45,104 nt of DNA. It comes from Clostridiales bacterium UBA3758. GTDB lineage: Bacteria; Bacillota; Clostridia; Oscillospirales; Oscillospiraceae. The notes beneath the pieces are model-generated. The model was given only the letters and a program-made list of their open reading frames with translations. It searched no databases and was not told the DNA's origin. The DNA lies in contig DFGE01000023.1 in NCBI GenBank assembly GCA_002371675.1, positions 1 through 45,104 on the forward strand, given 5' to 3'. Position 1 is the stretch's first letter, and each line of letters opens with the position of its first letter. Both the position numbers and the translations under genes were made by a program. Shown piece by piece: positions 23,670 through 30,336 of the stretch.

Positions 23670-24134
23670 ATGGCAGTAAATAGTGATGCATTGGTTTTGT
23701 GGAAAGATTACAAGTTCCCGAACGGATTAAATATCTCCGGCAATGAAGAGTTTGAGAATAGGGTGATGAACAGCGCGCAAAAAGCTGGCATTCCGTGTTT
23801 TATTACACACGAAACCTTATCCTATGATTCGATCTCTGCAATCATTGGCTTGGGTAATCCAGATGGGTGTATGCGAATTAGCAAGCAAGCTGAAAAAGAA
23901 GGGAAGCGTGGTTTGTTACGAACAATTGCAAAACAAGCATTTACCAGTCATGCCGGCGATTTTATCATAACATTTAGCAACGAAGGAAACTTCACTTTTA
24001 TGCAGATTTTCAAAAGTACTTCTCACGGAGCTCTGATAGACGCGCTTGATAAATCATCAGGCAATATTGTGAGAGATAGCTGGACTGTCATTATGGAGGA
24101 TATACTCCAAGCCGTAGCCGAAAGTTGCTTCTAA
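23670..24134 (+). CDS. Hypothetical protein in the AT-rich island
   Basis: The protein has 154 residues, soluble, with no signal or membrane segment and no motif I recognise. The sequence (ALVLWKDYKFPNGLNISGN, ETLSYDSISAIIGLGN, AGDFIITFSNEGNFTFMQIF) suggests an alternating alpha/beta fold. AAGGAG lies nine bases before ATG 23670; a GTG six bases upstream is an alternative. It follows the CFI-box genes on the same strand after 30 bases and is presumably co-transcribed. Confidence 0.65.
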   Translation: MAVNSDALVLWKDYKFPNGLNISGNEEFENRVMNSAQKAGIPCFITHETLSYDSISAIIGLGNPDGCMRISKQAEKEGKRGLLRTIAKQAFTSHAGDFIITFSNEGNFTFMQIFKSTSHGALIDALDKSSGNIVRDSWTVIMEDILQAVAESCF

Positions 24135-24188
24135 GCTCGAGGCGTTATCAGCACGTATGAATTTTAAAAATACGAAGGGAGAAACACA

Positions 24189-24755
24189 ATGGGTCTTGTT
24201 CTTATTTTGATTGTAATCGCTTTGGTCTGGTACTTTGGGTTTTATAAGAAAAAGAAAGCGGCTGATACACCAACCAATGCACCAATCGAAACAAATGCTG
24301 ATCCGGTTGTTGAAGAGGCATTGACTGTTATTAACGATTTTTTGACTATCGGAAGCGACGCATCAATTCTTACGGACAGTAGCACAGACTTTAGAGGACA
24401 TATCGTCTTTGTAACAGATGCCCGTCCACCCTTTACAGGAAAAACGACGAATTATGGATTCTATATAAAACTGTGCGACTTGAGTGACTTAACAATCGGA
24501 GCACGTAAGTACCCCAAAATGCTTACAAATAACCCCAATTTAGCAGACAACTACCATGCTTTTATCAGTAAGTATCAGAATTGCTACGATGCTTCAGAGG
24601 GAGGGTATGTTTATAGGACACAACGAACTGTCCCGCTGCTTAAAGGGCAAGAGAAGCAACTACATGCAAAACTTGGAGAGCAGATTGCTGCGCGGTGCCC
24701 CTTAGCAGACTTTAGTGGTGGATTGTTGTACACAAAAAATGTCTACAGAGACTAA
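24189..24755 (+). CDS. Single-pass membrane protein of unknown function
   Basis: The protein has 188 residues with an N-terminal membrane helix (GLVLILIVIALVWYFGFY) followed by KKKK, so the large C-terminal domain is expected to stay in the cytoplasm. No known motif is visible in the soluble part. AAGGGAG precedes ATG 24189. It is the last gene before a terminator, so it closes the island transcript that starts at 22524. Confidence 0.65.
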   Translation: MGLVLILIVIALVWYFGFYKKKKAADTPTNAPIETNADPVVEEALTVINDFLTIGSDASILTDSSTDFRGHIVFVTDARPPFTGKTTNYGFYIKLCDLSDLTIGARKYPKMLTNNPNLADNYHAFISKYQNCYDASEGGYVYRTQRTVPLLKGQEKQLHAKLGEQIAARCPLADFSGGLLYTKNVYRD

Positions 24756-24779
24756 ATAACGCCTAATCAATACGGGTAT

Positions 24780-24816
24780 AAATCCGGCTGATGTGACAAG
24801 ATCAGTCGGATTTTTC
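24780..24816 (+). terminator. Terminator of the island operon
   Basis: AATCCGGCTGAT, loop of 8, ATCAGTCGGATT (one G-U pair) and TTTTT. Confidence 0.9.
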
Positions 24817-24844
24817 GTCCTTAGAGTGGAGGAGGTGATTCTAT

Positions 24845-25297
24845 ATGAAATCAAGATCAGAACTATTAGACGAGATGAATAGAACGATTCATATCGCATC
24901 GGATCGTATTCGCTATTACAAGCAGCAGGACAAAATGCTGCAACGCGAGATCAAGCGGCTGACGCGGAATGAAAGAACACATCGCCTTTGTACGCGCGGC
25001 GGTATGATTGAAGCTTTCATACAAGAGCCGGAGAAGCTATCAGACGATCAGGTGATGGAGCTGCTGACCGTAGCGTTTCGCCAGCCGGCGGTGTCAGGAC
25101 ATTTGCAGAAAATGCTGGAAGAAGCGAAAGCAATCCCCATGCCCGAAGAGTTAGCGCATAATTATACGCCAAATTCAGTGCCATTGCGCTCCCCGAGGGC
25201 TCTTGCAGAGGCTCGATGGAGAAAAAGTGTCTTCTCCATCCCAGGGGACGCTGCACTTCCCCTGCGCCGCTGCGCGGCTACCCTTTTGCGCGCATGA
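24845..25297 (+). CDS. DUF3847-like mobilisation-module protein, probably altered at the C-terminus
   Basis: The protein has 150 residues. A coiled N-terminal half (ELLDEMNRTIHIASDRIRYYKQQ, IKRLTRNERTHRLCTRGGMIE) and LSDDQVMELLTVAFRQPAV are the typical DUF3847 blocks, seen next to relaxase genes in integrative and mobilisable elements of gut Firmicutes. The normal family protein ends about here; from residue about 112 on (PNSVPLRSPRALAEARWRKS, ending RRCAATLLRA) the sequence is GC-rich and looks like read-through across a junction. No relaxase follows. GGAGGAGGTG precedes the ATG. I read it as the surviving end of a mobile element. Confidence 0.7.
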   Translation: MKSRSELLDEMNRTIHIASDRIRYYKQQDKMLQREIKRLTRNERTHRLCTRGGMIEAFIQEPEKLSDDQVMELLTVAFRQPAVSGHLQKMLEEAKAIPMPEELAHNYTPNSVPLRSPRALAEARWRKSVFSIPGDAALPLRRCAATLLRA

Positions 25298-25298
25298 C

Positions 25299-25341
25299 AA
25301 AAACAGGATCAATACAGCCTAAGCTGTACCGATCCTGTTTT
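25299..25341. terminator. Bidirectional terminator at the island's right edge
   Basis: AAAACAGGATC and GATCCTGTTTT with a loop of 20 bases. It lies between the DUF3847 gene and the convergent exporter gene. Confidence 0.85.
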
Positions 25342-25404
25342 ATCAATTACTGTCTTATGAGACCCGGCTGACGCTGCGAGGGCGTTTTTTGTCGTATCGC
25401 TCCT

Positions 25405-26274
25405 TCACACGGGATTCACGTGGATCATCACATGCTTGACACGCGGGAAGGAGCGCTCGATGTCGTCGTGCACCGCCTCGGAGATCCCGTGCGCCTCGGC
25501 GAGCGTGAGCCCGCCGTCCACGGCGATCTCCATCTCGACATAGACGCGGTCGCCGAATTCGCGGCTGCGGATGAGATCGACGCGCGACACGCCCGCGTGC
25601 TTTGCCGCGCAGCGGCAGATCGCGGCCTCGGTCTCTTCGCCGCAGCTGCGGTCCACCATTTTGTCCAGCGCGTCGCGGAAGATGTCGAACGCGGCCTTGA
25701 GGATGAACACGCAGATGACGAGGCCGGCCAGCGGGTCGAGGATCGGCAGCCCCATGCGCGCGCCTGCGACGCCGATGAGCGCACCCACGGAAGAGAGCGC
25801 GTCGGAGCGGTGGTGCCAGGCGTCGGCCATGAGCGCGCTGGAGTTCAGCGCGCGGGCATACCGCCGCGTGTAGCGGAACATCCCCTCCTTGACGAGGATG
25901 GACACGATGGCTGCGATCAGCGCGGGGACGCCCGGCACGACGAGCGCGTCCCCGCCGGCGAGGATCTTCCGCAGGCTCCCGTAGCCGATGAAAAGCCCCG
26001 TCACGAGCAGCACTACCGCGAGGATGAGCGCGGCTGCGCTCTCCATGCGCTCGTGCCCGAAGGGGTGCTCGCGGTCGGAGTCCCGCCCGGCGAGGCGCAG
26101 CCCGATGAGGACGATGAGCGTGCTGAACACGTCCGAGGCGGAGTGCACGGCGTCGGACACCATGGCGCCGGAGCGCGCCAGCAGGCCTGCCAGAAGCTTG
26201 CCGGCGGAGAGCAGGAGATTGATGAGGATGCTGACGCGCGAGACGCGCACAGCGCTTTCGGAGCGGATGTTCAT
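25405..26274 (-). CDS. Cation diffusion facilitator (CDF) metal exporter, probably Co/Ni
   Basis: The protein has 289 residues and six membrane segments. Metal-site motifs of the CDF family are visible: SDAVHSASDVFST in helix 2 and DAWHHRSDALSS in helix 5, with the GHERMES loop between, then a cytoplasmic C-terminal domain (residues about 205-289: GVSRVDLIRSREFGDRVYVEMEI, ending VKHVMIHVNP). CDF proteins export divalent metals by proton antiport. The upstream NiCo riboswitch argues for Co(II)/Ni(II) as substrates. AAGGAGGA precedes ATG 26274; the open frame upstream is the riboswitch itself. Confidence 0.9.
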   Translation of the reverse strand: MNIRSESAVRVSRVSILINLLLSAGKLLAGLLARSGAMVSDAVHSASDVFSTLIVLIGLRLAGRDSDREHPFGHERMESAAALILAVVLLVTGLFIGYGSLRKILAGGDALVVPGVPALIAAIVSILVKEGMFRYTRRYARALNSSALMADAWHHRSDALSSVGALIGVAGARMGLPILDPLAGLVICVFILKAAFDIFRDALDKMVDRSCGEETEAAICRCAAKHAGVSRVDLIRSREFGDRVYVEMEIAVDGGLTLAEAHGISEAVHDDIERSFPRVKHVMIHVNPV

Positions 26275-26290
26275 GGCGGCTTCCTCCTTG

Positions 26291-26391
26291 CAAAAATACC
26301 ATCTGCGGGACAGGAAAAATTCTGTCCCGCAGATGGTATACGCATCCGCTGTCAAAAACATGACCCGGCTCCCGAGGGCTTGTTCAGATGG
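26291..26391 (-). promoter_or_regulatory. NiCo (czcD) riboswitch with overlapping terminator
   Basis: The minus-strand leader runs directly from the predicted transcription start. Aptamer (26391 to 26319): P1 TCTG (26388-26385) pairs with CAGA (26324-26321); then ACAAGC, a CCC/GGG P2, the junction segment AGCCGGG, a short P3 GTCA/TGAC, P4 CGGATG/CATCTG and the junction CGGGACAG. These match the order of conserved junction segments in NiCo riboswitches. The 3' part of the aptamer is also the left arm of a perfect 18-bp terminator stem (26322-26339 with 26296-26313) followed by TTTTT. Metal binding should therefore hold GGGACAG in the aptamer and allow read-through to the exporter. Confidence 0.8.
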
Positions 26392-26395
26392 GAGT

Positions 26396-26424
26396 ATTGT
26401 AAGGCCGGCACGGCGAAAAATCAA
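26396..26424 (-). promoter_or_regulatory. sigma-A promoter of the riboswitch and CDF gene
   Basis: Minus strand TTGATT (26419-26424), 17-base spacer, TACAAT (26396-26401). The -35 overlaps the stop codon of the LysR gene. Confidence 0.8.
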
Positions 26425-27389
26425 GTGACTCCGGGCATTTTTTCCTCACCGCTGCGCTGCAGCCAGCCCGGCGCCTGCTGCTTGAAGAGTGCGGCGAGGT
26501 CGAGCGCGGAGGGGGAGAGGTAGCTCTTCTCCGTGAGCGCCACGGCGAGGGAGGAGGTCGTCTCCGAGCCGGGCAGCGGGAAAAAGTCGAGCCTGGCGCT
26601 GTCGGCGTCGGCCGCGCCGTGGAGCGTGGAGAGGAAAAGCTCGGGGTAGACCGTGATGCCGAGCCCCTGGCTTGCCAGCGCAAAGGCTGTTTCGATATTC
26701 TCCGTCTCGAGGGTGACGTTCGGCAGGAAGTCTGCCTTCTCCATGTAGCGGTCGAGGATCGCGCGCAGGCGGTTGCCCTTCTTGAGCAGAATGAAGGGCT
26801 GGCCGCGGAAGGCGCGCAGATCCGGCCGCCCCTCTCCGCCGGGGATCGTCCCGTCCGGAAAGAGGCTCCGGGAGAGCGTTTTTGGACAAGCGAGAAACAG
26901 TCTCTCGTTTAGGATCGGGAACACCTCCGCCCCCGGAACGTCGATGGGCAGATAGCCGATCAGCACGTCGATCTCGCCCTTGGAGAGCCAGTCGTTGAGC
27001 TGGCGGGAGTTGCCCTCCATGAGGGAGATCTCCACCTGGGGGTGCTCTGCGCAGAAATCCGGCAGAAGCGAGGGCAGGATCGCCCGGCCGCAGGTGTAGG
27101 AGATGCCCAGACGCAGCCGCCCGCGGCGCTGCTGGCTGATCTCCCCGGCCTCGCGCTGCAGCTCCTCCTCGAGCGAGCAGATGCGCCGCGCGAACAGCGC
27201 CAGACGCTCGCCCGCATAGCTGAGCTTGAGCGTGGGCGTGCGCTCGAAGAGCCTGACGCCCAGCTCCTCCTCGAGCCGGGCGATCTGCCCGGACAGGGAC
27301 TGCTGCGAAATATAGAGCCGCTGCGCCGCGCGGGTGATGCTCTTCTCCTCCGCGGCGGTCAGGAAATATTTGAGGTTTCGGAAATTCAA
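26421..27389 (-). CDS. LysR-family transcriptional regulator (TTG start)
   Basis: The protein has 322 residues. The N-terminal winged helix-turn-helix (MNFRNLKYFLTAAEEKSITR, then LYISQQSLSGQIARLEEELG) is typical of LysR, followed by a coiled linker and a two-lobe effector domain (RLRLGISYTCGRAILPSLL, IDVLIGYLP, QGLGITVYPE). The start is TTG 27389 with GGGGGAT upstream; the family N-terminus begins exactly there. It is divergent from the korDABC-CoA transferase operon, as LysR regulators often are from their targets. The effector may be a 2-oxoacid or related metabolite, which is inference. Confidence 0.9.
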   Translation of the reverse strand: MNFRNLKYFLTAAEEKSITRAAQRLYISQQSLSGQIARLEEELGVRLFERTPTLKLSYAGERLALFARRICSLEEELQREAGEISQQRRGRLRLGISYTCGRAILPSLLPDFCAEHPQVEISLMEGNSRQLNDWLSKGEIDVLIGYLPIDVPGAEVFPILNERLFLACPKTLSRSLFPDGTIPGGEGRPDLRAFRGQPFILLKKGNRLRAILDRYMEKADFLPNVTLETENIETAFALASQGLGITVYPELFLSTLHGAADADSARLDFFPLPGSETTSSLAVALTEKSYLSPSALDLAALFKQQAPGWLQRSGEEKMPGVT

Positions 27390-27437
27390 GGCAGATCCCC
27401 CTTCTCCGGCCGGACTGAGAGCCGGCTGCCGTGAAGC

Positions 27438-27466
27438 ATTGTACCACAGGAAAAATCCTGTGGCAA
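27438..27466 (-). promoter_or_regulatory. Autoregulated LysR promoter with palindrome
   Basis: Minus strand TTGCCA (27461-27466), 17-base spacer, TACAAT (27438-27443). The perfect inverted repeat CCACAGGA-AAAA-TCCTGTGG (27444-27463) fills the spacer, a likely LysR binding site also able to act on the divergent kor promoter. Confidence 0.7.
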
Positions 27467-27483
27467 GAGCATGGAAAGAAGTG

Positions 27484-27513
27484 TTGTCCTTTTGCCCGGG
27501 AATGGTGTTAAAT
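27484..27513 (+). promoter_or_regulatory. Probable promoter of the kor operon
   Basis: TTGTCC (27484-27489), 18-base spacer, TTAAAT (27508-27513). It is a weak match, as expected of a promoter needing an activator. The LysR palindrome lies 20 bases upstream of the -35. Confidence 0.5.
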
Positions 27514-27559
27514 AGGAGCAGGTTCCGCGCGTGCAGCGCGGGGGAAAAGGAGAACCGAT

Positions 27560-27760
27560 ATGATCGGAAGAAAGAGACTGGTCGTGGAAACGGCCTGGTG
27601 CAAGGGCTGCGGGATCTGCGCCGCCTTCTGCCCCAAACAGGTTCTGGAGATCCAGCACGAAAAGGTGAGCATCAAGGCTCCGGAAGCATGCATCAGCTGC
27701 GGTCAATGCGAGCTGCGCTGCCCGGATTACGCGATCTACCTTGTCAATATCGAAGAGTGA
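27560..27760 (+). CDS. korD: 2-oxoacid:ferredoxin oxidoreductase delta (2[4Fe-4S] ferredoxin) subunit
   Basis: The protein has 66 residues with two CxxCxxCxxxC clusters: C14, C17, C20, C24 (WCKGCGICAAFCP) and C44, C47, C50, C54 (CISCGQCELRCP). It carries electrons from the thiamine-diphosphate site of the enzyme to ferredoxin. Position at the head of a gamma/alpha/beta set fits KorD. AAAGGAG precedes ATG 27560. Confidence 0.92.
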   Translation: MIGRKRLVVETAWCKGCGICAAFCPKQVLEIQHEKVSIKAPEACISCGQCELRCPDYAIYLVNIEE

Positions 27761-27773
27761 GGAGGGCGAAGAC

Positions 27774-28925
27774 ATGTCAAAAGCTGTTCTGATGCAGGGC
27801 AACGAGGCCGCGGTGGAAGGCGCCATCGCCGCCGGGATGCGCTTCTTCGCCGGATATCCCATCACCCCGTCCACGGAGATCGCCGAGCAGAGCGCGCTGC
27901 GCCTGCCGCAGGTGGGCGGGCATTTTCTGCAGATGGAGGATGAGCTTGCCTCCATCGCCGCCGTGCTCGGCGCGTCCGCGGCCGGCGTAAAGGCCATGAC
28001 GGCCACCTCCGGCCCGGGCTTCTCGCTGATGCAGGAGAACATCGGCTACGGCGTCATGGCGGAGATCCCCTGTGTGATCGTGGACGTGCAGCGCGCCGGC
28101 CCCTCGACCGGGCTGCCCACCAGCCCCTCCCAGGGTGACTATATGCAGGCCCGCTGGGGCACCCACGGCGATCATCCCGTGATCGCCCTGTCCCCGTCCT
28201 CCGTGCGCGAGACATATACGCTCATCATCCGCGCCTTCAACCTCGCCGAGAAGTACCGCACGCCGGTCATCTTCCTCATGGACGAGATCGTGGGGCATAT
28301 GCGCGAGGGCGTGGAGCTGCCGCGCGAGAGCGAGCTCATCATCAACCACCGCAAGATGTCCTTCCATGACGGCGCGAACAAGCAGTGCTACTTCGTGCCG
28401 GAAGGGGAATACGTCCCCGCCATGAAGCCCTTCGGCCAGGGCGAGCGCTACAACATCACGGGTCTGGCCCATGACAGCTCGGGCTTCCCCACCAACAGCA
28501 CCGAGATCGCCGGCAAGCTCTTTACCCGCCTTCTCGACAAGGTCGAGAAGAACGTCAACGACATCGTGCGCATCGAGGAATACGCCATGGACGACGCCGA
28601 GACCGCCATCGTCTGCTTCGGCGGCACGACGCGCGCGGTCATGTCCGCGATCCTCGAGGCCAGAGCACAGGGGAAAAAGGTCGGCATGTTCCGGCCCATC
28701 ACGGTCTGGCCCTTCCCGGAGCAGCAGCTGCGCGCACGCCTGCCGCAGCTCAAGAACATCCTCATGGTCGAGCACAACCACGGGCAGATGCTCCTGGAGG
28801 TGCAGCGCACCGTGGGCGGCGCGCTCCCGGTGGACTTCCTCGGCCGCATCGACGGCACCGTTATCAGCCCCGCCGATATCCTCGCGAAACTCAACGAAAT
28901 GGAGGAGAACTGCCATGCCCAGTGA
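27774..28925 (+). CDS. korA: 2-oxoacid:ferredoxin oxidoreductase alpha subunit
   Basis: The protein has 383 residues and is the alpha (pyrimidine-binding, domain I plus II) subunit: GNEAAVEGAIAAGMRFFAGYPITPSTEI near the start, MEDELASIAAVLGASAAGVKAMTATSGPG, and DVQRAGPSTGLPT. The complex converts a 2-oxoacid and CoA to acyl-CoA, CO2 and reduced ferredoxin. The adjacent succinyl-CoA-type transferase favours 2-oxoglutarate as substrate, but branched 2-oxoacids (Vor type) cannot be excluded. GGAGGGCG precedes ATG 27774; it overlaps korB by 11 bases. Confidence 0.93.
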   Translation: MSKAVLMQGNEAAVEGAIAAGMRFFAGYPITPSTEIAEQSALRLPQVGGHFLQMEDELASIAAVLGASAAGVKAMTATSGPGFSLMQENIGYGVMAEIPCVIVDVQRAGPSTGLPTSPSQGDYMQARWGTHGDHPVIALSPSSVRETYTLIIRAFNLAEKYRTPVIFLMDEIVGHMREGVELPRESELIINHRKMSFHDGANKQCYFVPEGEYVPAMKPFGQGERYNITGLAHDSSGFPTNSTEIAGKLFTRLLDKVEKNVNDIVRIEEYAMDDAETAIVCFGGTTRAVMSAILEARAQGKKVGMFRPITVWPFPEQQLRARLPQLKNILMVEHNHGQMLLEVQRTVGGALPVDFLGRIDGTVISPADILAKLNEMEENCHAQ

Positions 28926-29754
28926 TCTGATCCATCAGTATATGCGCATCGACCACCTGCCGCAGATCTGGTGCCCCGGCTGCGGCAACGGCACCATCAT
29001 GCGCGATGTGGCCGTCGCCATCGAGCAGCTCATCGACGATCCGGAATATGATTTCGACCGCGACGACTTCGTGATCGTCTCCGGCATCGGCTGCTCCTCC
29101 CGCGCCGCCGGGTATCTGGACTTCAACTCCATCCACACCACCCACGGCCGCGCCATCGCCTTCGCCTCCGGCATCAAGTTTGCCAACCCCAAGCTCAACG
29201 TCATCGTCCTCACCGGCGACGGGGACTGCTCCGCCATCGGCGGCAACCACCTCATCCATGCGGCGCGCCGCAACCTCGGCCTCACCGTCGTGGCCTTCAA
29301 CAACGATATCTACGGCATGACCGGCGGCCAGTATTCGCCCACCACGCCCAACGGCGACAAGGCCACCACCGCGCCCTACGGCAACGTGGACCGCCCCTTT
29401 GACATCGCCCTGCTGGCGGCCGGCGCCGGCGCCTCCTTCGCCGCCCGCGGCGACGTGTTCCACGCCCGCGAGACCACCGAGATCATCCGCCAGGCCATCC
29501 TGCACAAGGGCTTCTCGATCGTCGACGTCTACTCCATCTGCCCCACCTACTACGGCCGCAAGAACAAAAAGGGCGACGCCGTGGAGATGCTCAAGTGGCA
29601 GAAGGAGAACCTCATCCCCACCAACCGCTGGTACACCATGAGTGAGGAAGAGCGCGTCGGCAAGAAGCTCATCGGCATCCTCTCGCGCAACGATTACCCC
29701 GAGTACACCGAAGAGTATGCCAAGATCATCGAGCAGTGCCGGAAAAAGAAGTGA
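28915..29754 (+). CDS. korB: 2-oxoacid:ferredoxin oxidoreductase beta subunit
   Basis: The protein has 279 residues and holds the thiamine diphosphate site: WCPGCGNGTIM near residue 20, VSGIGCSSRAAGYLDF, and the TPP motif GDGDCSAIGGNHLIHAARRN followed by FNNDIYGMTGGQYSPTTP. ATG 28915 is chosen for GGAGGAG five to six bases upstream; the longer open frame is out of phase with korA and has no ribosome-binding site. It is between korA and korC in the operon. Confidence 0.94.
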   Translation: MPSDLIHQYMRIDHLPQIWCPGCGNGTIMRDVAVAIEQLIDDPEYDFDRDDFVIVSGIGCSSRAAGYLDFNSIHTTHGRAIAFASGIKFANPKLNVIVLTGDGDCSAIGGNHLIHAARRNLGLTVVAFNNDIYGMTGGQYSPTTPNGDKATTAPYGNVDRPFDIALLAAGAGASFAARGDVFHARETTEIIRQAILHKGFSIVDVYSICPTYYGRKNKKGDAVEMLKWQKENLIPTNRWYTMSEEERVGKKLIGILSRNDYPEYTEEYAKIIEQCRKKK

Positions 29755-29766
29755 GAGGAGAAGACG

Positions 29767-30336
29767 ATGAGCAAGCGTTATGAAATGCGGTTCGCCGGTT
29801 CCGGCGGACAGGGCGTGATCCTCGCCAGCGTCATCATGGCCGAGGCCGCCGTCATCGAAGGGCTCCGTACCGTGCAGTCCCAGGCATACGGGCCGGAGGC
29901 GCGCGGCGGCGTCAGCAAGGCGGAGACCGTGCTGAGCCGGGACGCCATCTGGTATTCCAAGGTCACGAAGCCGAACTTCCTCCTGGCGCTGACCCAGGCC
30001 TCTCTCGACACGTATTCCAAGACCCTCGCGGAGGGCGCCGTCGTCATGATCGACGACAGCCTGAGCCTTCCCGCCGGCCTCGATCCCAAACAGGTGATCG
30101 CCGCCCCCATTCTGCGCAGCGCCAGGGAGAAAGTCGGCAAGGCCTTCACGGCCAACATCGTGGCCGTCGGCGCGATCAACGCGGCGCTGGGCATCTTCTC
30201 CGATGAGGTGCTGCTCGAGGCCGTGAAGCGTCACATCCCCGCCGGCACCGAGGAGATCAACAAAAAGGCGCTCGCCTGCGGGAAGGAGCTCATCTCCGCC
30301 GAGCAGGCCGCGGCCTTCGCCCAGACGATCGAATGA
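29767..30336 (+). CDS. korC: 2-oxoacid:ferredoxin oxidoreductase gamma subunit
   Basis: The protein has 189 residues: FAGSGGQGVILASVIMAEAA at the start, SQAYGPEARGGVSKAE, and TANIVAVGAINAALG, the gamma-domain signature that helps bind CoA. It starts 12 bases after korB and overlaps the next gene by four bases (ATGA), so the five genes are one translationally coupled operon. Confidence 0.93.
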   Translation: MSKRYEMRFAGSGGQGVILASVIMAEAAVIEGLRTVQSQAYGPEARGGVSKAETVLSRDAIWYSKVTKPNFLLALTQASLDTYSKTLAEGAVVMIDDSLSLPAGLDPKQVIAAPILRSAREKVGKAFTANIVAVGAINAALGIFSDEVLLEAVKRHIPAGTEEINKKALACGKELISAEQAAAFAQTIE

